Counted from the stretch's first letter, positions 1-5,116 are shown. The stretch: DNA of 7,298 nt from Cuniculiplasma sp052315415 (GCA_052315415.1 JBLSDH010000026.1:1-7298), one strand, 5' to 3'. Notes: a model not told the origin generated them from the sequence alone. Numbers and translations: made by a program.

Positions 1-81
1 ACGGGTCTGGAGGGGTATGTAGAAAATCATTCAAATTCTTCATTCTTGCATCTACCTAAGGAGGTGAACATCCTATGTTAG
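1..81 (+). CDS. 3' end of an upstream gene (partial, tentative)
   Basis: The frame starting at base 1 is open for 26 codons and ends with TAG at 79-81, overlapping the start of the next gene (ATG at 75) by 7 nt. Its last residues read HLPKEVNILC. Similar short overlaps recur between genes in this window, which favours this frame. A second frame (from base 3) is open until TAA at 57-59, immediately before the SD of the next gene, and could equally be the true upstream end. No function can be read from either tail. Confidence 0.35.
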   Translation, partial: TGLEGYVENHSNSSFLHLPKEVNILC

Positions 82-239
82 TACCACCCTCCAGGGAAAA
101 TAGAATGTATAATGTATTTGTTGAGGCAAGGAAATTTAAAATCCCTGATGAGACAACGAGAGTCCTCCTAGAAGAATTTACTGCCACTAAGTGGAGGTAT
201 CCTGTCTCGCTTGTAGAATTACTGGAGGTGGTGGAATGA
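75..239 (+). CDS. small hypothetical protein, 54 aa
   Basis: I do not recognise this protein. The start is set by a very strong SD, GGAGGTGA at 60-67, seven bases before the ATG. It is a soluble-looking, mixed-charge 54-residue protein, MLVPPSRENRMYNVFVEARK at the N-terminus, with a probable helix in the middle (DETTRVLLEEF) and a hydrophobic acidic C-terminus (SLVELLEVVE). There is no membrane segment or cysteine motif. Its TGA (237-239) overlaps the ATG of the next gene at 236, so translation is probably coupled and both belong to one operon. Small proteins of this kind with strong SD sites are common in archaeal viruses and plasmids, but no specific function is supported. Confidence 0.7.
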   Translation: MLVPPSRENRMYNVFVEARKFKIPDETTRVLLEEFTATKWRYPVSLVELLEVVE

Positions 240-520
240 TGAATCAATTTGATTACTCCCTTATTCCGGATCCTCAGACGAGGTTAGACAGGTATCTCGA
301 AAAGAGGAATGGAGAAAACATAACTGCTTCCTCAATATCATTCCTCTTTTCTAATGATATACCTGAGGCGGAATACCAGCTGAGAAGATGGGTATCAAGA
401 CATCCCAGGGATTGTTTTTCGATTCGTGCCAGTCCTCTTGAAATCAGAATCACAGTCAATGAGAATCACAAGTACAACAGGAATGTACATGAAAAAAACT
501 TCACTAGGAGGTATCAGTGA
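236..520 (+). CDS. small hypothetical protein, 94 aa, possibly winged-helix-like
   Basis: Two adjacent ATGs (236 and 239) follow GGAGGTG at 224-230. ATG 236 overlaps the upstream stop as ATGA and is chosen here; ATG 239 has the more usual spacing and would remove one residue. The frame is open further upstream, but no better start is seen there. The protein is charged and soluble. Residues about 15-75 alternate helix-like stretches (TRLDRYLEKR, IPEAEYQLRRWVSRH) with strand-like ones (SPLEIRITVNE), which could form a winged helix, but I see no diagnostic motif. The C-terminal tail is basic and polar (KYNRNVHEKNFTRRYQ). It sits in a chain of short overlapping genes; its TGA at 518-520 overlaps the next possible ATG at 520. 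Function unknown. Confidence 0.7.
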   Translation: MMNQFDYSLIPDPQTRLDRYLEKRNGENITASSISFLFSNDIPEAEYQLRRWVSRHPRDCFSIRASPLEIRITVNENHKYNRNVHEKNFTRRYQ

Positions 521-801
521 TGAATAGCATACAAAATCAGGAATTTACAGGCTTGGGAATTTTTTACTACAATAATTCAGAGAGTAAAAATTTCTTCATG
601 AAGCAGAGATTTACTGCGTTGGGAAATTACGTATATACGAAATTAAATTTTCGTATGTCTTCGAGAAGTAGAAAATACCTAATTTTACAAGAATTAATTA
701 TATATATAATATATATAATTAATATCTTACTTCTTTCTTTTCTTTATTCTTTTTCTAATTTTATTTCTTTTTTTAGAATTAAAAAGGAGGTTTTGTCATG
801 A
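520..801 (+). CDS. possible 93-aa protein with C-terminal hydrophobic segment (doubtful)
   Basis: ATG at 520 follows AGGAGGT (506-512) by seven bases and overlaps the previous stop as TGATG, so initiation here is well supported. The N-terminal half contains an internal repeat, QEFTGLGIFYYN and QRFTALGNYVYT, 22 residues apart. The C-terminal half is encoded by very AT-rich DNA and reads as one hydrophobic segment (about residues 59-87) rich in I, L, F, Y and S. The frame ends in a TGA overlapping the ATG of the 798 gene. Against it, bases 690-797 look like an intergenic control region (palindrome, pyrimidine tract, T-runs), so the real product could be shorter or the frame may be open by chance. 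If real, it is a small single-span membrane protein of unknown role. Confidence 0.45.
   Translation: MNSIQNQEFTGLGIFYYNNSESKNFFMKQRFTALGNYVYTKLNFRMSSRSRKYLILQELIIYIIYIINILLLSFLYSFSNFISFFRIKKEVLS
538..625 (+). repeat. imperfect direct repeat, 66-bp period
   Basis: A pattern of CAG, three bases, TTTAC, five or so bases, then TTGGGAA occurs at 538-559 and again at 604-625, exactly 66 bases apart. In the overlapping reading frame it encodes the QxFTxLG repeat. It may be an internal protein duplication, or an iteron-like DNA repeat next to the AT-rich region. Confidence 0.55.
635..656. repeat. inverted repeat, 8-bp arms
   Basis: ATACGAAA at 635-642 is mirrored by TTTCGTAT at 649-656 around a six-base centre. 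It overlaps a 10-bp perfect palindrome, CGTATATACG, at 630-639. The size and symmetry fit a binding site for a dimeric regulator such as the ribbon-helix-helix protein encoded from 798. Binding is an inference only. Confidence 0.5.
693..723. promoter_or_regulatory. 31-bp perfect A/T-only palindrome
   Basis: Bases 693-723 consist only of A and T and are perfectly self-complementary as 15-bp arms around the single base 708; pairing fails at the next outer position (692/724). The element contains TATATATA runs that could act as a TATA box for transcription of the 798 gene, giving a leader that includes its SD. It could also be an operator or an easily melted origin element. It lies about 75 bases before the ATG at 798. 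Confidence 0.6.
726..776 (+). terminator. pyrimidine-rich tract with T-runs, candidate archaeal terminator
   Basis: The + strand from about 726 to 775 is almost all T and C, with T5 at 750-754 and T7 at 768-774. Archaeal RNA polymerase commonly terminates at T-runs on the coding strand, so this could end transcripts of the small genes upstream. It also lies inside a possible reading frame, and the asymmetric purine/pyrimidine strands could have another role, such as at an origin. Confidence 0.4.
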
Positions 802-1568
802 AAAACAGGAGAGGAAGACCATCTGTTCATGAAGAGGCAAGACATGTAACTTCCATTGCTCTGCCATTGAGCCAAATGGAATTTGTGAAGGTTAACAATC
901 TGAATCTCTCTGAGCTGGTAAAAAATACAATAGAGGCCTTACAGAACACTGATCAATTCAAACTTCATGAGCTGGAGCAGAAGATCAACAAGATGAAATT
1001 TGATCTGAAGATCCTTCAGGATCAATACAGCAGGATGCTCATAGAATTTGAGGAGAAGGAAGAGATCAGAAGATCCCAAAAAGTAGCCAATGAATTCCAG
1101 GGCTATTACCTCAGAAAGTTAATCCTTGAAAAGAAATTCGAAATCCGAACATCGCCGGACTATATTCCACTTCTTGAAAAGGATGAGGAAATCGCATCGG
1201 TCTTTGACATTCAGGGAAGGAAATTATTTTTGAAGCAGGGTCTCACACCTCAAAACGTATCCTCGAAATGCAAACTCATTTTGAGAAACGTTTCTGCAGT
1301 CCAAATAGGAGATCACATCGAAATTCCAGAACCAAAAAGGTATTTGAGCGGAAAGATCAAGGAGAATCTCTCCATAGAGAAAGAAGATCTTCTAATATCT
1401 GAGATCGAAGAGGGATTCTTAACGGAAGACCTCCTTCCTGGATATTTTATGAAATTCGGACCTAAAATCACGGATCCTGTCCTCGCAAAGCATGTCAGGG
1501 AGGAATATATGGAATTTTTGAGAAAGAGTCAAGTCAGGATCGAACCTCAGGACGGTGATGAACAATGA
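798..1568 (+). CDS. ribbon-helix-helix / coiled-coil DNA-binding protein, 256 aa
   Basis: The start is set by AAGGAGG at 784-790, seven bases before ATG 798. The N-terminus is basic (NRRGRPS), followed by a typical ribbon-helix-helix order: short strand TSIALP (about 18-23), helix SQMEFVKVNN, turn, then helix LSELVKNTIEAL (37-48). Residues 56-84 form a clear coiled coil, with hydrophobics at L56, L59, I63, M66, L70, L73, Y77, M80 and F84 in 3-4 spacing. Residues about 100-256 are an unrecognised charged domain. The protein is probably a dimeric or higher-order DNA binder. RHH proteins often repress their own promoters or act in plasmid partition and copy control; the palindromes just upstream make self-regulation or origin binding plausible, but this is inference. 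The C-terminus overlaps the ATG of the 1558 frame. Confidence 0.85.
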   Translation: MKNRRGRPSVHEEARHVTSIALPLSQMEFVKVNNLNLSELVKNTIEALQNTDQFKLHELEQKINKMKFDLKILQDQYSRMLIEFEEKEEIRRSQKVANEFQGYYLRKLILEKKFEIRTSPDYIPLLEKDEEIASVFDIQGRKLFLKQGLTPQNVSSKCKLILRNVSAVQIGDHIEIPEPKRYLSGKIKENLSIEKEDLLISEIEEGFLTEDLLPGYFMKFGPKITDPVLAKHVREEYMEFLRKSQVRIEPQDGDEQ

Positions 1569-1731
1569 TTCTCTGGGTGATTTGAACGACAAGAGAGCCA
1601 AGAGTCTACGGAGGAAGAACCAGAAGGTATCTTCTAAGAGCCGGAGTGATTTCCTTCGAGGGAAAGACTTTGGCTGTTTCAAGCAAAGTGAAATGCGAAG
1701 TTTGCGGAGAAGAATTTCCGATAAAAACTAG
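1558..1731 (+). CDS. short very basic ORF, 57 aa, overlapping the zinc-finger frame
   Basis: An ATG at 1558 overlaps the end of the 798 gene and opens a 57-codon frame ending in TAG at 1729-1731. The SD is weak (AGGA at 1548-1551, six bases before the ATG). The product is strongly basic and polar (for example KRAKSLRRKNQKVSSKSRS at residues 12-30), which fits a nucleic-acid-binding tail. From 1646 it runs over the zinc-finger reading frame in a different phase. It may be an independent small protein, or residues 1-30 may be the real N-terminus of the zinc-finger protein joined by a frameshift near 1640-1650, programmed or due to a sequence error. Nothing else in the gap 1569-1645 looks like a start for the downstream gene. 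Confidence 0.45.
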   Translation: MNNDSLGDLNDKRAKSLRRKNQKVSSKSRSDFLRGKDFGCFKQSEMRSLRRRISDKN

Positions 1732-1861
1732 CCAGTATCCAGGAGAGCCAGGGATCATATTACACTTCAGGACGTCACATTCTTTGATTTACAAGGAAAT
1801 TTATGAGAAAACATTGAGCGATGAGGAAAGGGAAATTTTTTCAATGGGTGGTAAGCAATGA
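1646..1861 (+). CDS. small C2H2-type zinc-finger protein, 71 aa (start uncertain)
   Basis: The protein carries C17-x2-C20 (KCEVCGEEF) and H40-x4-H45 (HFRTSH), a zinc-finger pattern with a long 19-residue spacer, followed by a helical charged tail (EIYEKTLSDEEREIF). Small single-finger proteins are very common in archaeal viruses and plasmids as DNA-binding or protein-contact factors. No ATG precedes the finger: GTG 1646 is the first listed start but has no good SD; TTG 1670 has GAGGGA upstream (about 1658); the frame itself is open back to 1586. The overlapping basic frame from 1558 may supply the true N-terminus. The stop overlaps the ATG of the nuclease gene at 1858, so the two are probably translated together. 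Confidence 0.7.
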   Translation: MISFEGKTLAVSSKVKCEVCGEEFPIKTSQYPGEPGIILHFRTSHSLIYKEIYEKTLSDEEREIFSMGGKQ

Positions 1862-2457
1862 AATCTGTTAATACAGTAACAAAAAAGAAAGAACAAACAA
1901 AAAAACAGAAAGGAGACCTTGGAGAGCAGTTCGTCTCAGGAATACTCAATCAAATAGGGTACATCACGGAAATACATCCCAGGACCTATAGGTCAGTCCA
2001 TCTGAAGGGTGGAAAGAGGATCCTAGTCTCCCTCGACAACGACTATCACAATTCGTTCGATGTCAAGGGGGAGAGGGAGGACGGCATGATCTACGCACAG
2101 GTAAAATGGTTCAAATCCGGTACTGTTGACAGCGGTCATATCTCAGCTGCAAGAAGGAAGATAAATAAAAACTATCCATATTTTTTCAAATATCAACGGT
2201 TACAGGTGTGGATGGTATGGAAAGAATGGGCATCCACTCCTGGAAAACCCAGGCACAAGGAATGGAATTTCAGGGTATGGCAGAGGTTTGGGTTGATAGA
2301 ATCGAGGACAAAAGGCATCCATACATTTGCATGGGACTGGAAAGAGGTCACCAATGATATGAAAAAAGAATGGGAATCATATCAAGACCACATTAAATTA
2401 AAATCCGAAGAGTCCTTTGAGTGTAATTCTACTATGCCAGAGGAAGATAAAACTTAA
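1858..2457 (+). CDS. PD-(D/E)xK-type nuclease, Holliday-junction-resolvase-like, 199 aa
   Basis: After a lysine-rich leader (residues 1-18) comes KGDLGEQFVSGILNQIGY, a helix with conserved-looking E23. It is followed by strands ending in NSFDV (D68) and then IYAQVKW (Q81-x-K83). The order E, D, Q-x-K matches the catalytic core of the PD-(D/E)xK nuclease fold, as in archaeal Holliday junction resolvases and some restriction enzymes. The C-terminal half is rich in tryptophan (VWMVWKEW, FRVWQRF) and not assigned. Likely role: metal-dependent cleavage of DNA, either resolving branched replication or recombination intermediates or acting as a restriction-type enzyme; no methylase is nearby. The start is ATG 1858 with GGGTGGT at 1846-1852, overlapping the zinc-finger stop as ATGA. 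The subfamily is not certain. Confidence 0.7.
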   Translation: MKSVNTVTKKKEQTKKQKGDLGEQFVSGILNQIGYITEIHPRTYRSVHLKGGKRILVSLDNDYHNSFDVKGEREDGMIYAQVKWFKSGTVDSGHISAARRKINKNYPYFFKYQRLQVWMVWKEWASTPGKPRHKEWNFRVWQRFGLIESRTKGIHTFAWDWKEVTNDMKKEWESYQDHIKLKSEESFECNSTMPEEDKT

Positions 2458-2461
2458 ATCG

Positions 2462-2470
2462 TTTTAAAAT
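2462..2470 (+). promoter_or_regulatory. possible TATA element for the 2498 gene
   Basis: TTTTAAAAT lies about 30 bases before ATG 2498 in the 40-base gap after the nuclease gene, flanked by ATCG on both sides. It is at a distance suited to an archaeal TATA box with a very short leader, though such a start would fall close to the SD at 2489-2493. Read-through from the upstream operon is equally possible. Confidence 0.35.
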
Positions 2471-2497
2471 CGAATACAAATAAAAATAGGAGGTAAC

Positions 2498-2758
2498 ATG
2501 GAGAGACAATTGATATTTGGAGACAGCCTGGAAGTGAAGATAGAAATCCAGCTGGATGAAATAGACAAAAAGATCCTATCTATATTTTCATCCCACCCTA
2601 CAAGATCGTACAAAGTCAGCCAGGTCAAGACTCTCCTGGATTATCAGAATATAATCCTCTCTCCTCAGAAAATAGAGAAAAGGCTGGATTTCTTCGTTGT
2701 GACTACTATCCTTGGTAAGAGAAAAGGATCAAGGGTTTATTCATATTTTTTGAGGTAG
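2498..2758 (+). CDS. small winged-helix-like DNA-binding protein, 86 aa
   Basis: ATG 2498 follows AGGAGGT (2488-2494) closely. After a strand-like N-terminus (QLIFGDSLEVKIEIQ), residues 20-86 read like a winged helix-turn-helix: helix DEIDKKILSIFSSHP, helix KVSQVKTLLDYQ, a likely recognition helix SPQKIEKRLDFF (55-66), then a wing VVTTILGKRKGSRVYSYFL. The basic GKRKGSR loop sits where a wing would contact DNA. This is probably a transcription regulator, though the family cannot be named. It has its own gap upstream and is the last gene before the envelope block, so it may control one of the flanking promoters; that is inference. Confidence 0.65.
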   Translation: MERQLIFGDSLEVKIEIQLDEIDKKILSIFSSHPTRSYKVSQVKTLLDYQNIILSPQKIEKRLDFFVVTTILGKRKGSRVYSYFLR

Positions 2759-2870
2759 TTCGTGGATATCTAATCGAATTGATTTTTGTTTGCTATATCA
2801 TACTGTACGCCATACATCAGAGGCTCTGACGCTAAGACTATATGATAAGAAGATAGGTCATAACATTCTA
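2759..2870 (+). promoter_or_regulatory. control region for the envelope block: two TATA-like boxes and a palindrome
   Basis: This gap contains CTATATCATA at 2793-2802 and the near copy CTATATGATA at 2838-2847. The second lies 24-33 bases before ATG 2871, the position expected for an archaeal TATA box driving a leaderless transcript, and no good SD precedes that ATG. A 13-bp palindrome, TCAGAGGCTCTGA at 2817-2829, sits between the boxes and could be an operator. T5 at 2783-2787 might help end the upstream transcript. Confidence 0.55.
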
Positions 2871-4112
2871 ATGGCAACTACAAAGCGAGTAAAATCATCA
2901 TCAAAGGGAAAGCCAAAAATGCCCCGTTCCTGGTCGATAGGAGCGGTAATTGTGGCACTTTTTGGAACATTCCTTTTGCTAGTATCACTTCTCTCGAAAC
3001 CGCAGTTTGAAGTATTGAATCACACAGTGGTTTTGACCCAGGGTGTGGTAGCTCCTGCTGTAATCATGGGAGCATTGGTGTGGGCTATTGTCGAGGGTTT
3101 TACGCCTCCTGGTAAAGGAATTATTGATCTACTTGCAAGGATCATACCTGCATTTATCATCGGCGCATTGGTTGGTGGAACTCTCGGATATCTATTAAAC
3201 TTCGGTGGATACGTACTCAACCCTGCATTCAACGGAAACGTTCTGGCACTCTTCTTCCTTGTTTCTACACTTTTAGCATCCCTTGCTATTGTATGGGAAG
3301 CCGCTTGGGCCCATACAAAAGGATTCAGGGGGCAGAAAGGTAAAAATGCACATCCTTTGAATTTCAAGGAATCAGGCACATCTAAGTTAAGGAGGCTTCT
3401 TCTTTCATTGCTTATTATATTCATTGCATTCATAGTCATTGTACCTTTAGGGGCAGGCATTGGGCACGAAATCGTTTCCGGAAACGACAATTCTGTGATA
3501 CTGTCCAATCAGGCAAGAGTCACGTACGTGTCTTCTAATACTACTGCACTTCCATTTTCCTCAACAGAAACAAACGGAACATATACCGCAACATTTGATT
3601 TTCCTTCCATCGAGATCAAGAATTCCACAGGAGCTGTAATATCAACGGAATACCAGAAAGTTGTGTACATAGAAACAAATCTGACTTTCGCTGAATTGAA
3701 CAATTATGCAGCATCTCAAATCATTCTCTCAACAAACGATCAGATTAATGCAACAATAGAAATGGGAACGGGTACAAACGCATCAAACTTCAATCCAGTG
3801 TTGATACAGAACTTCAAGAATGCCTCAAGCATGAAATTAGTACTCACCACTCCTGAGCTGCTTGTCAACCAGTCTGATTATGTTTCATTCAGAATGTATT
3901 CAAACGTAACGTCAATAAGCCTCAAAATCTATGTTTTAGGTAACAACGGGTTCCTCACTGTAATGGGACCATACGAGATTGTGCAGTTCACGTACATTCT
4001 CGGAGGAGTAATTCTTCTGATCGGAGGCATCTTCAGTTTGAGCATGTATGATGTGGATTTGAGCTTTGTCAAGCCTAAGGTCGCTAGATTCAGGGGAGGG
4101 GGAAAGAGATGA
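2871..4112 (+). CDS. polytopic membrane protein with glycosylated-type ectodomain, 413 aa
   Basis: I do not recognise the family. A basic N-terminus (KRVKSSSKGKPK) is followed by predicted membrane segments at about 21-42, 55-75, 91-110, 123-145 and 176-199. Then come an extracellular domain (about 200-370) and a last segment at 371-392 ending in a basic tail (KPKVARFRGGGKR), which fits a cytoplasmic C-terminus. The ectodomain is rich in strands and has nine N-x-S/T sequons (N223, 235, 251, 270, 293, 303, 317, 333, 345), so it may be heavily N-glycosylated, as archaeal surface proteins often are. ATG 2871 is chosen because a TATA-like box lies at the leaderless distance; the frame is open upstream to a TTG at 2790 without SD. 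The stop overlaps the next ATG. Likely scaffold of the envelope module that follows. Confidence 0.8.
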   Translation: MATTKRVKSSSKGKPKMPRSWSIGAVIVALFGTFLLLVSLLSKPQFEVLNHTVVLTQGVVAPAVIMGALVWAIVEGFTPPGKGIIDLLARIIPAFIIGALVGGTLGYLLNFGGYVLNPAFNGNVLALFFLVSTLLASLAIVWEAAWAHTKGFRGQKGKNAHPLNFKESGTSKLRRLLLSLLIIFIAFIVIVPLGAGIGHEIVSGNDNSVILSNQARVTYVSSNTTALPFSSTETNGTYTATFDFPSIEIKNSTGAVISTEYQKVVYIETNLTFAELNNYAASQIILSTNDQINATIEMGTGTNASNFNPVLIQNFKNASSMKLVLTTPELLVNQSDYVSFRMYSNVTSISLKIYVLGNNGFLTVMGPYEIVQFTYILGGVILLIGGIFSLSMYDVDLSFVKPKVARFRGGGKR

Positions 4113-4501
4113 AAGCAGCACTCATTCATGCAATTGGAAAGGCAAAGGAAAAGATAGCGGTCAAAATCGCCGTTGTGCACATCTATGCGATCGCACACAC
4201 CTACACCTCCTCTTCTACAATATCGGGTAGCACCATTTTCAGCCAGATATGGAGCTGGATCTCCTCCCTTGGATCTCAGATAGTGTCTAGCCTTGGAGGA
4301 CTCTTCGCTCAGATATTCTCCGGCTTCGGCCAATCCGTTGTGATGATGTTTCAGTCATTCGGATTCAGTATGTCCCAGTACGGTGTGTGGGCTCCAGTCA
4401 TGTTTGTCGTCGGTATAGGAGCAGCAATGCTTGTAGGTTATCTCCTGCTCGATTTCATCGATGCAGAGAAGGACGTAACCGGCTTAGAAGATGATCTTTA
4501 G
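4109..4501 (+). CDS. small hydrophobic membrane protein, paralogue 1, 130 aa
   Basis: GGAGG at 4095-4099 precedes ATG 4109, which overlaps the upstream stop as ATGA. The protein has a basic amphipathic N-terminus (residues 1-32), a serine-rich linker, a long amphipathic or hydrophobic helix region (about 43-85, with SQIWSWISSLGSQIVSSLGG) and a membrane segment (about 92-117), then an acidic tail DFIDAEKDVTGLEDDL. The stretch from about 80 to 125 aligns with the next protein (shared FxSxG, YGVxxP, FIDAxKD) and more weakly with the third. Two hydrophobic helices in a roughly 100-130 aa protein recall capsid proteins of spindle-shaped archaeal viruses, but there is no sequence motif that proves this; a surface-complex subunit is the alternative. 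Confidence 0.75.
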   Translation: MKAALIHAIGKAKEKIAVKIAVVHIYAIAHTYTSSSTISGSTIFSQIWSWISSLGSQIVSSLGGLFAQIFSGFGQSVVMMFQSFGFSMSQYGVWAPVMFVVGIGAAMLVGYLLLDFIDAEKDVTGLEDDL

Positions 4502-4503
4502 GG

Positions 4504-4800
4504 ATGGGGTCGACAGTGACTACTGCAAACCTTACAAGTTCAACATTTACAACATCCCTTCTATCGACAATAGAGGGATTCTTTTATTCAATTTTATCCG
4601 CATTGACAGCGGATTTTCAGCAATTAACAGCATGGTTCGGAAATGAAATCGTGCTTTTGTTCACATCATGGGGGAGTTCATTCTCAGCCTACGGCGTGTT
4701 TATTCCGGCTCTGATGGTAATCACTATAGGCATAACACTAATTGGCACATATTTTGTTTTGACATTCATTGATGCAGGTAAGGACTTGGTGGGTGAGTAA
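4504..4800 (+). CDS. small hydrophobic membrane protein, paralogue 2, 98 aa
   Basis: It begins two bases after the upstream stop. ATG 4504 is taken as the start; GTG 4516 with GGGATGGGG (4501-4509) six bases ahead is a credible alternative that would drop four residues. A threonine/serine-rich N-terminus is followed by a hydrophobic amphipathic stretch (about 19-56), the turn SWGSSFSAYGVFIP, a membrane segment (about 64-88) and FIDAGKDLVGE. The C-terminal half matches paralogue 1 over about 45 residues, with roughly 20 identities by eye. It lacks the basic N-terminal extension of that protein. It is probably a membrane subunit made together with its neighbours, perhaps forming mixed oligomers; function unknown. 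Confidence 0.75.
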   Translation: MGSTVTTANLTSSTFTTSLLSTIEGFFYSILSALTADFQQLTAWFGNEIVLLFTSWGSSFSAYGVFIPALMVITIGITLIGTYFVLTFIDAGKDLVGE

Positions 4801-4801
4801 T

Positions 4802-5116
4802 ATGTCGTGGCTTTCATATCTTGATCCTTTCAACTGGCCAGCAGATCTTTCAAACAGTTTCATAAGTCAGCTTGAGGCCGGTCTTCTCTACGTCCTTGAC
4901 CTTGTATTGAATTCAATACTTGGGATATTCAACAGCATCTTTGGATGGCTGATGTTACTCTTTGAGAGTCTAATCGGCGATCTCATAGATACAGCAATTT
5001 CCATCGGTCCTTTGGCTCTTCCTGTTTTCGTCATAGGTTTTGTATGCATCGTTGGGGTTGCCTATGTCATTTTTGGAGGCATCAAGGATGTTCCCGTGGT
5101 GGGAGATTTCATTTAA
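4802..5116 (+). CDS. small hydrophobic membrane protein, paralogue 3, 104 aa
   Basis: ATG 4802 is chosen because GGTGGGTGA lies at 4788-4796, about five bases ahead. The frame extends upstream to 4769, but that would overlap the preceding gene with no better SD. The protein starts MSWLSYLDPFNWPADLSNSF, has a long hydrophobic or amphipathic helix (about 18-66), then GPLALP and a membrane segment (about 70-92) ending in GGIKDVPVVGDFI. The layout and the G-x-x-x-x-P ... IG ... Y ... KD pattern match paralogues 1 and 2, although similarity is weaker. Three adjacent related membrane proteins point to tandem duplication followed by divergence, with distinct subunits of one assembly. It is followed after ten bases by the PKD-repeat gene. 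Confidence 0.75.
   Translation: MSWLSYLDPFNWPADLSNSFISQLEAGLLYVLDLVLNSILGIFNSIFGWLMLLFESLIGDLIDTAISIGPLALPVFVIGFVCIVGVAYVIFGGIKDVPVVGDFI

Noticed and set aside
693..723. Palindrome as an insertion-sequence or transposon end
   Set aside because: No transposase, no second copy and no target duplication is visible in the window.
1565..1585. Six-codon ORF starting ATGA at the RHH stop
   Set aside because: Too short to support; the ATG at 1558 gives a longer frame in the same place.
1419..1682. 87-aa minus-strand frame
   Set aside because: Antisense to the RHH gene and the overlapping small ORFs; no start signals.
2790..2870. N-terminal extension of the membrane protein from TTG 2790
   Set aside because: No SD before 2790, and the stretch contains TATA-like boxes and a palindrome, so it is better read as promoter.
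3020..3508. 162-aa open frame on the minus strand
   Set aside because: Lies antisense inside the membrane-protein gene, with no SD or promoter; composition reads as the reverse of a hydrophobic coding region.
3929..4333. Two minus-strand open frames (134 aa, and 61 aa at 3936-4121)
   Set aside because: Antisense to the junction of two well-supported + strand genes, no start signals and no protein-like features.
4769..4801. Upstream start for paralogue 3
   Set aside because: Would overlap paralogue 2 and lacks an SD, whereas ATG 4802 has GGTGGGTGA at good spacing.
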